From positions 1-11,166 of the forward strand of contig JAZTWG010000010.1 of assembly GCA_045635745.1 (NCBI GenBank): 11,166 nucleotides of DNA. Reading direction: 5' to 3'. The notes under the pieces are model-generated. The model was not told the DNA's origin, did no database searches, and saw nothing but the letters and a program-made list of their open reading frames with translations. Of the stretch, positions 6,814 through 11,166 are shown one piece after another. Positions within the stretch are counted from its first letter, which is position 1. The number at the start of each line of letters is the position of its first letter. The position numbers and the translations under genes are program-made. Origin of the DNA: SIG78 sp045635745. Its GTDB lineage: Bacteria > Verrucomicrobiota > Lentisphaeria > Victivallales > Victivallaceae.

Positions 6814-7383
6814 TTATTTTTTCTGCGAGTAAGTTACCAATGCTCTGGCAAATTCACAGCCGGCAGCCAGTTTTACCCGGTGCGGCACATTGCTGCGCAG
6901 ATATATGGTTTGACCGGCCTGCAGGAGCTCCGGATCGTTTTTGCCTTCGATATAAAACTCCACGCTGCCGGTCAGCAAAACGTAAAATTCTTCGGTATCG
7001 TGCATTAAAAGCGGGCGTTCTTCGCTGCTGGTACGGTATTCAATAATAAACGGCTCCAGCTCACGGCCAACCTGTTCATAAGCCAGCGCCAGATAACGCA
7101 TACCGTATCGCTCGTTATCGTTGCGGTAAATTTCTTCGCCCTGCTCTACCGAGCCGATGGTGTATTCCGGCACTTGCGGATCCCGGGTAAGCACCGCAGC
7201 CAATGGCACACCGAGAGCGGTACTTATCGAATTCAAAGCTTTAAGTGAAGGTGTTATACGGAAATTTTCAACCTGCGATATAAAACCTTTGGAAAAACCA
7301 CTTTTTTTAGCCAGTAGTTCTACGGTCAAACCCTGCTGCAAACGCAGTTTGCGGATAGCTTGCGATATTTCCAATAAATCCAT
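6814..7383 (-). CDS. XRE-family helix-turn-helix regulator with C-terminal cupin domain
   Basis: A 189-residue protein. An XRE/Cro-type helix-turn-helix covers about residues 7-61 (IRKLRLQQGLTVELLAKKSG, then FSKGFISQVENFRITPSL). A cupin_2 barrel covers about 108-185, with the pattern PLLMHDTEEFYVLLTGSVEFYI, LLQAGQTIYLRSNVPHRVKL; H128, E131 and H167 could bind metal or ligand. Proteins of this type, such as PuuR, usually sense a small metabolite through the cupin and repress adjacent catabolic genes. It is divergently transcribed from the Ldh_2 dehydrogenase across a 163-bp gap holding facing promoters and a clear dyad, so the dehydrogenase is its most likely target. The Shine-Dalgarno is weak (GGGGT about 9 nt upstream). 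The effector is unknown. Confidence 0.9.
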   Translation of the reverse strand: MDLLEISQAIRKLRLQQGLTVELLAKKSGFSKGFISQVENFRITPSLKALNSISTALGVPLAAVLTRDPQVPEYTIGSVEQGEEIYRNDNERYGMRYLALAYEQVGRELEPFIIEYRTSSEERPLLMHDTEEFYVLLTGSVEFYIEGKNDPELLQAGQTIYLRSNVPHRVKLAAGCEFARALVTYSQKK

Positions 7384-7413
7384 GATATAACCCCGGTTAA
7401 AATTATTCGACTA

Positions 7414-7441
7414 AATATAGCTCACTTTCAACTTTTTTCAA
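7414..7441 (-). promoter_or_regulatory. Promoter of the XRE-cupin regulator
   Basis: On the minus strand, TTGAAA (7441-7436), a 16-bp spacer and TATATT (7419-7414), 31 bp before the start codon. The half-site ACTAAAT (7410-7416) overlaps this -10 box, as expected for autoregulation. Confidence 0.55.
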
Positions 7442-7469
7442 GATTTACTGTCTTTTTTCTTGAAAATAC

Positions 7470-7497
7470 TTGACAATGTTAAAGTTTAGTGTATTTT
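7470..7497 (+). promoter_or_regulatory. Promoter of the Ldh_2 dehydrogenase gene
   Basis: A consensus TTGACA (7470-7475) is followed after 16 bp by TATTTT (7492-7497), 50 bp before the ATG. The -10 box lies wholly inside the spacer of the dyad at 7484-7507. Confidence 0.6.
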
Positions 7498-7507
7498 ATA
7501 ACTAAAC
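7484..7507. promoter_or_regulatory. Probable operator of the XRE-cupin regulator
   Basis: A perfect inverted repeat GTTTAGT (7484-7490), 10-bp spacer, ACTAAAC (7501-7507), covering the -10 region of the dehydrogenase promoter. The arms' centres are 17 bp apart, so the site could suit a dimeric helix-turn-helix protein. A repressor bound here would block RNA polymerase. Assignment to the adjacent XRE protein is inferred from position. Confidence 0.6.
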
Positions 7508-7546
7508 ACCTTTATAAACAACAAAAAATCTGAAGGAAATTTTATC

Positions 7547-8662
7547 ATGTCCGAAAAGATCTATTACATTGATTTTGAAACACTGGAAAATTTCATGCGC
7601 GATGTTTTCATTGCCTCCGGAGTACCAGCCGAAGATGCAAAACTTTGCGCCAACGTGCTTATCACAGCAGATAAACTTGGTATTGATTCCCATGGTATCG
7701 GCCGGCTCAAACCTATCTATATTGATCGCATCCGCGATGGCATCCAGCACCCGGTAACCGAGGTAGAATGGGTGCGGAAAGGCCCGGCAACAGCAGTTAT
7801 CGATGCCCATGACGGTATGGGTATGGTAGCGGCCAAAGCTGCAATGGATTACGCAATGGATGCCGCGGAAAAATTCGGTTTGGGGATGACCGTGGTACGC
7901 AACAGCACCCACTTCGGTATTGCCGGTTATTATCCTCTGATGGCAGTTAAAAAGAATATGATCGGTATCTGCGGAACCAATGCACGTCCCTCGATCGCGC
8001 CAACTTTCGGGGTGGAAAACATGCTGGGGACCAACCCGCTGACCTTTGCCATACCAACCGATGAAGAGTTTCCGTTCTTCCTCGACTGCGCCACCAGTGT
8101 AAGTCAGCGCGGCAAAATAGAAGTTTATGCGCGTGAAGGCAAGGAGCTGCCTCCCGGCTGGGTGATCGACAGCGAAGGCAATACCCGCACTGATACAGAA
8201 CAGATCTTAATCGACCTTGTAAAAGGCACCGCAGCCTTGACTCCGCTCGGGGGGCTGGGCGAAGACACCGCAGGGTTCAAGGGTTACGGCTACGCTACAG
8301 TAGTGGAAATCCTCAGCGCCGCGCTGCAGCAGGGATGCTTCCTTAAAGGCCTGCTCGGTTTTTCGCCTGAAGGCAAAAAACAGCCCTACCATCTGGGTCA
8401 CTTTTTTATTGCGATCAACGTGGAAGCATTCTGCGATGCGGCGGACTTCAAGAAGACCACCGGCAATATTCTGCGTGATCTGCGAGCCAGCCGCAAAGCC
8501 CCGGGCTGCGACCGCATTTATACTGCCGGCGAAAAAGAATATATTGCGTATAAAGAACGCAGCGTAAAAGGCGTTCCGGTCAATGAAGCATTGCAGAAAG
8601 TGATGCTTCAGCTGCGGGAAGAATGTAAACTTGATCAATATAAGTTTCCGTTTGACTGCTGA
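7547..8662 (+). CDS. Ldh_2-family NAD(P)-dependent malate/L-lactate-type dehydrogenase
   Basis: A 371-residue protein of the family containing archaeal-type malate dehydrogenase, ureidoglycolate dehydrogenase (AllD) and YlbC-like enzymes, unrelated in fold to classical LDH/MDH. Family landmarks are present in order: KLGIDSHGIGRLKPIYIDRI (43-62, with S48-H49), VVRNSTHFGIAGYYPLMA (116-133, with catalytic-region H122), GTNARPSIAPTFG and MLGTNPLTFAIP (143-170), FFLDCATS (177-184) and the Gly-rich TPLGGLGEDTAGFKGYGYAT (232-251). Length is normal for the family. These enzymes reduce or oxidise 2-oxo/2-hydroxy acids in the cytoplasm; which acid is used cannot be read here. AAGGAA (7533-7538) lies 8 nt before the ATG. 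Control by the divergent XRE-cupin protein is likely. Confidence 0.9.
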   Translation: MSEKIYYIDFETLENFMRDVFIASGVPAEDAKLCANVLITADKLGIDSHGIGRLKPIYIDRIRDGIQHPVTEVEWVRKGPATAVIDAHDGMGMVAAKAAMDYAMDAAEKFGLGMTVVRNSTHFGIAGYYPLMAVKKNMIGICGTNARPSIAPTFGVENMLGTNPLTFAIPTDEEFPFFLDCATSVSQRGKIEVYAREGKELPPGWVIDSEGNTRTDTEQILIDLVKGTAALTPLGGLGEDTAGFKGYGYATVVEILSAALQQGCFLKGLLGFSPEGKKQPYHLGHFFIAINVEAFCDAADFKKTTGNILRDLRASRKAPGCDRIYTAGEKEYIAYKERSVKGVPVNEALQKVMLQLREECKLDQYKFPFDC

Positions 8663-8698
8663 AAAAGTTTTTCAATAATGCGCTGAAAAATCCCGGGT

Positions 8699-8731
8699 AT
8701 GGCAGAAGCTTTTCCATAAAGTTTCTGCCAT
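8699..8731 (+). terminator. Hairpin after the Ldh_2 gene
   Basis: Arms 8699-8712 and 8718-8731 form 14 pairs (ATGGCAGAA pairing with TTCTGCCAT, continued inward with one G-T wobble) around a 5-nt loop, 36 bp after the stop. No T-run follows, so it is terminator-like rather than canonical. Confidence 0.5.
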
Positions 8732-8784
8732 GCTTATTCAAGCAGAAAAATATCAAGTTTTTTTACAAAAAAGCTGCAGTATGA

Positions 8785-8813
8785 TTTGCTTTTTCACAAA
8801 TAAACTGTATATT
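8785..8813 (+). promoter_or_regulatory. Possible promoter of tRNA-Asn
   Basis: TATATT (8808-8813) preceded by TG, with a weak -35 TTTGCT 17 bp upstream; the tRNA starts 30 bp later, a usual distance. Confidence 0.35.
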
Positions 8814-8842
8814 AAAAAACATTGAGAATGATTTATTCATGC

Positions 8843-8917
8843 TCCGGCATAGCTCAGCGGTAGAGTAGGTGGCTGTTAACCACTTGGTCCCTGGTTCGAA
8901 TCCAGGTGCCGGAGCCA
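8843..8917 (+). tRNA. tRNA-Asn, anticodon GTT
   Basis: The cloverleaf is complete. Acceptor arms TCCGGCA (8843-8849) and TGCCGGA (8907-8913) pair over 7 bp, followed by discriminator G and an encoded CCA (8915-8917). The D arm is GCTC/GAGT, and the anticodon loop CTGTTAA has GTT at 8875-8877 closed by GGTGG/CCACT. The T arm is CCTGG-TTCGAAT-CCAGG. It is a lone tRNA gene flanked on the right by inverted repeats and AT-rich DNA, a setting often used by integrating elements, although no copy of its 3' end is found elsewhere in the window. Confidence 0.97.
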
Positions 8918-8942
8918 TTTTTTTGCCCATCGGGCAAAAAAA
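8918..8942. repeat. T7-GCCC / GGGC-A7 hairpin directly after the tRNA
   Basis: Eleven-bp arms TTTTTTTGCCC (8918-8928) and GGGCAAAAAAA (8932-8942) with an ATC loop, starting on the base after CCA. The T-run lies 5' of the hairpin and an A-run 3' of it on both strands. It is therefore not a standard intrinsic terminator for the tRNA, though it may help define the 3' end. Confidence 0.7.
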
Positions 8943-8943
8943 A

Positions 8944-9115
8944 GTGAAGCCGCAAGGCTTCTCTTCGCACGGCTTCAGCCGTTCTTCACTCAAAAGCCGT
9001 CAGGCTTTTCTTCACATCTTCACTGATTCAAGCGGATGCCTTGCGGTGAAGTCGCTCCATTGCATTACGCTTGTGAAGACGTTACGCTATCGCTACACTT
9101 GTGAAGCGCAAGCGT
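8944..9115. repeat. Array of small inverted repeats built on GTGAAG/CTTCAC
   Basis: The hexamer GTGAAG or its complement CTTCAC occurs at 8944, 8984, 9010, 9018, 9046, 9073 and 9101. Local hairpins include GAAGCC-GCAA-GGCTTC (8946-8961, with a GNRA-type loop), ACGGCT-TC-AGCCGT (8969-8982) and AAAAGCC-GTCA-GGCTTTT (8992-9009). ACGCTTG (9067-9073) faces CAAGCGT (9109-9115), and CTTGTGAAG is directly repeated at 9070 and 9098. CGCAAGGC appears in both orientations (8951, 9038). No credible gene lies here. The spacing is irregular, so it is not a CRISPR. Confidence 0.75.
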
Positions 9116-9254
9116 CAATAGCCGCTTGCATAATAAGGTACTTTTATTTAAGATTTTTGCCCGGAAGGGGCATTAAATTCTACTCAAATTGATGGATTTA
9201 TTTGCCAAAATTTGCCAATTCAAACTTTTGGGAAGATAAAACACCAGACGCAAC
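9116..9254. other. Gene-free remainder of the intergenic stretch
   Basis: No supported gene, promoter or RNA. The only pattern is ATTTGCCAA repeated at 9200-9208 and 9210-9218 (10-bp period). Confidence 0.5.
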
Positions 9255-9284
9255 ACTCAAAAACGTAACATTACGATTTTGAGT
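9255..9284 (-). terminator. Hairpin after the large AT-rich gene
   Basis: ACTCAAAA-A-CGTAA (9255-9268) pairs with TTACG-A-TTTTGAGT (9271-9284), 13 pairs and one A/A mismatch around a 2-nt centre. It lies 11 bp downstream of the minus-strand stop codon. No U-run follows on that strand, so its role as a terminator is plausible but not certain. Confidence 0.5.
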
Positions 9285-9295
9285 CAAATATATTT

Positions 9296-11166
9296 TTACT
9301 TTGGAAGTTCTATACTTATACCGCACTGTTTTGCGGTCTTGCAGATTTCTTGAGACAGTCGTTGTTCTATGTGAGGACTTATCTTTTTGAATAAATTATC
9401 AACACCATGTAAAATCCATTGTGCATCAGGCGAATGATGATTAAGCATGAGTAAAATCACTCGCCCGACTTGGGTTGCTGTAAATTTTGAAAAAAGTTCA
9501 CTGTCTGTATTAAGGTCATGAATTATGAGAGTGCGTTGAGATATTTTTATTCCAGGAATTTTTTCCATAATATCCAAATAATCATCTAAAGCAAAACAGA
9601 GAACTTCAGTTAAATCAAAAATTGCCGATGCTTCATCCGCATCCAACCGCAAAGGTTTATTTTCGCTTCTATTAATCAAAAAAGGTTTCAGTTTATTTTT
9701 CCAAAAATTATTATTAAATGTATCGGAATTACGATGTAGAATATCTTTGGCAATACTCACTACAAGGAAGCGTTTTTCAGGAGGAAGGTAATTGTAAAGT
9801 TTTGGGAACTCTGTTTTTAACAATTGTTCTTTGTCATAAAAATACCATAAAATGATTGTATATATCCTGATGAAATCATTTTGAATACTGTCACTGCAAA
9901 AAGTTGCTTTTTCAGCAATGCGTTTTCTCATATATGGCATCAATACTTCTTGATTTTGAGTAGAAAGTTGCAAATTGGACAATAAACCTTCCCACACCCC
10001 CTCCTCTTCTGCCAAACGAGGACAAAGCTTGTTTTTTACAAAATCTGGCATTAAATACAATAGCCATGAAAATTCCATTCCTAGTATTGTCTTGCCCAAT
10101 AATCCACAAAAATCTTTTCTCGAACAAATGTCTTCGAAATAAGTGATATATCTATCCGGGATATTGTTAGGTGATGCCAATTTTTGTTTTTGATCCTCCG
10201 CCAAGTCTTCAAGAAAAAACTCTGTTATCATCCCGTATGGATTATTAATTGCAGTTGTTACCCACTCACCACACAATAATGTTCTATCGTTATCTGAAGG
10301 TAAAGATTTATATAAGTTTGTAATTCGTTCCCGAACAGTTATTAAGATATTGTTATTTTCTCTGATGTCAAGGCGTTTTATTATCATACGATAAAATCGT
10401 ATTTCCGGTTCAATCGTATGCATTTCTGAACTGGATATATAGGGCAATGCGTTAAGAACATCTGGTAGTAAGTCTATTGAGAAATCAATATTATCAAGTT
10501 CATTACAAACCAAGTATTTGAGATAATTTTTACATTCTTTCAGAGAGACCAGTTCTTTCAATATATTACAACATAAAACTGGATCTTCTTTGATAATTTC
10601 CTTGGTAAGATGTGATAACACATTCCACACATCATCAGTAGTATATTTTTCTACTGCAATAATAAAATCTTTGGGTGAAAGTTTTTTCAACTCTTCTTTT
10701 GTTAAAGGAGATTGGGGCACTTCCGGTGCGTAATGATAATGTCCGAAATCTTCATGCGGACTAATCTTCCATTTCGGATATCGATTTTTTATCGGATCTA
10801 GAATTTTATTAATTTTCTCATCTTCGGTATCTGTGGTAATCCAAGACAATAAAGAAAAAATTCTCCGTTCATAGTCTTCTTTTTCTATGCCATCTTCCTT
10901 TTTGCTTATTTTATTCAGTAGCCGTTTTTGTAATGATGGTGCTACATCGGCATAACAAGATTTTAAGAAAAAATATACTTCGTGGCGTAAATAGGCATCA
11001 TTGACATTAATATTTTTTAAAAACCAATTCACAGAAATCCCATAATTTTGTAAAAATGGTGTTTTTTGACATAGTTTGAGCTTGGTATTTCTTGAAAAAA
11101 GCTCCCCCCCTTTTGTCAAATCCTTGTTTTTGAGTTCAAATGTATTCAAAAATAAAATTCCATTTG
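9296..11166 (-). CDS. 3' part of a large gene; C-terminus resembles DUF4020 of SIR2-type anti-phage proteins
   Basis: About 622 residues are visible and the frame is still open at the right edge. No ATG lies near its visible upstream end; the first candidate start there is a TTG at 11149, preceded by five more sense codons. The gene therefore probably begins outside the window. The protein is almost wholly helical, without signal peptide or membrane segment, and has no nuclease or P-loop motif in this part. The C-terminal quarter (9299-9710), starting NNNFWKNKLKPFLINR, then LRLDADEASAIFDLTEVLCF and GRVILLMLNHHSPDAQWILH, resembles from memory DUF4020. That domain ends many SIR2-domain defence proteins, which deplete NAD on phage infection. 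The gene is visibly AT-richer, with a different codon preference from its neighbours, and begins after tRNA-Asn and its repeats, consistent with acquired DNA. Alternative: another large helical-repeat protein. Confidence 0.6.
   Translation of the reverse strand, partial: NGILFLNTFELKNKDLTKGGELFSRNTKLKLCQKTPFLQNYGISVNWFLKNINVNDAYLRHEVYFFLKSCYADVAPSLQKRLLNKISKKEDGIEKEDYERRIFSLLSWITTDTEDEKINKILDPIKNRYPKWKISPHEDFGHYHYAPEVPQSPLTKEELKKLSPKDFIIAVEKYTTDDVWNVLSHLTKEIIKEDPVLCCNILKELVSLKECKNYLKYLVCNELDNIDFSIDLLPDVLNALPYISSSEMHTIEPEIRFYRMIIKRLDIRENNNILITVRERITNLYKSLPSDNDRTLLCGEWVTTAINNPYGMITEFFLEDLAEDQKQKLASPNNIPDRYITYFEDICSRKDFCGLLGKTILGMEFSWLLYLMPDFVKNKLCPRLAEEEGVWEGLLSNLQLSTQNQEVLMPYMRKRIAEKATFCSDSIQNDFIRIYTIILWYFYDKEQLLKTEFPKLYNYLPPEKRFLVVSIAKDILHRNSDTFNNNFWKNKLKPFLINRSENKPLRLDADEASAIFDLTEVLCFALDDYLDIMEKIPGIKISQRTLIIHDLNTDSELFSKFTATQVGRVILLMLNHHSPDAQWILHGVDNLFKKISPHIEQRLSQEICKTAKQCGISIELPK

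Noticed and set aside
8891..8917. Attachment site within the tRNA 3' end
   Set aside because: No second copy of this segment and no integrase gene exist in the window, so an att site cannot be supported here.
8763..8993. Minus-strand reading frame across the tRNA, with APGFEPGTKWLTATYSTAELC
   Set aside because: It is the antisense translation of tRNA-Asn and the repeat array, a well-known type of spurious protein.
8944..9115. CRISPR array
   Set aside because: Repeats are only 6-9 bp, lie in both orientations and have irregular spacing; no cas gene is present.
8869..9192. Plus-strand frame of 107 codons starting inside the tRNA
   Set aside because: It overlaps the tRNA and hairpin array, has no ribosome-binding site and shows no protein-like pattern.

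Overview
The window looks like chromosomal DNA of a member of the PVC group, most likely Lentisphaerota (Victivallales-like). The main clue is a DUF1559-type pseudopilin with the FTLIELLVVIAIIAILA signature, a family expanded in Lentisphaerota, Planctomycetota and Verrucomicrobiota. A GntR-headed regulator with a LacI-like sensor domain and a short Gfo/Idh/MocA oxidoreductase fit a carbohydrate-degrading bacterium of that kind. The taxonomic call is an inference from family content.

Layout. 1-1364 (minus): a prepilin-like DUF1559 protein followed 24 bp later by a secreted protein that runs off the left edge; a good sigma-70-type promoter lies at 1432-1460. 1589-2632 (minus): a GntR/LacI chimeric regulator, divergent from a Gfo/Idh/MocA dehydrogenase (2874-3773, plus). 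4018-4656 (plus): a secreted Sel1-repeat protein, convergent with an M55 (DppA-like) metallo-aminopeptidase (4745-5620, minus). 5820-6590 (plus): a stand-alone HisF homologue. 6814-7383 (minus): an XRE-cupin regulator, divergent from an Ldh_2-family malate/lactate-type dehydrogenase (7547-8662, plus). 8843-8917 (plus): tRNA-Asn(GTT) with encoded CCA. 8918-9295: a gene-free stretch of 378 bp packed with small inverted repeats. 9296-11166 (minus): the 3' part of a large AT-rich gene whose C-terminus resembles DUF4020, the tail of SIR2-type anti-phage proteins.

How the parts fit. Most genes are single transcription units with their own promoter and hairpin terminator. The clearest regulatory unit is XRE-cupin/ldh: a dyad GTTTAGT-N10-ACTAAAC lies over the ldh -10 box, and a related half-site overlaps the regulator's own -10, which suggests repression plus autoregulation by the cupin-sensed ligand. 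The GntR/LacI regulator sits between the oxidoreductase and the pilin/secreted-protein pair and could control either.

The most unusual signals are these: (i) a perfect 24-bp palindrome inside the pilin coding sequence, spanning the predicted prepilin cleavage junction, whose GTGAAGC-N6-GCTTC core recurs in the repeat array after the tRNA; (ii) two terminator hairpins sharing the same AAAGG(C/T)ATTTAT stem after unrelated genes; (iii) a HisF homologue that keeps both catalytic aspartates but has lost two of the four ammonia-gate residues; (iv) the change to AT-rich, possibly defence-related DNA just beyond tRNA-Asn, which may mark the edge of an acquired island.
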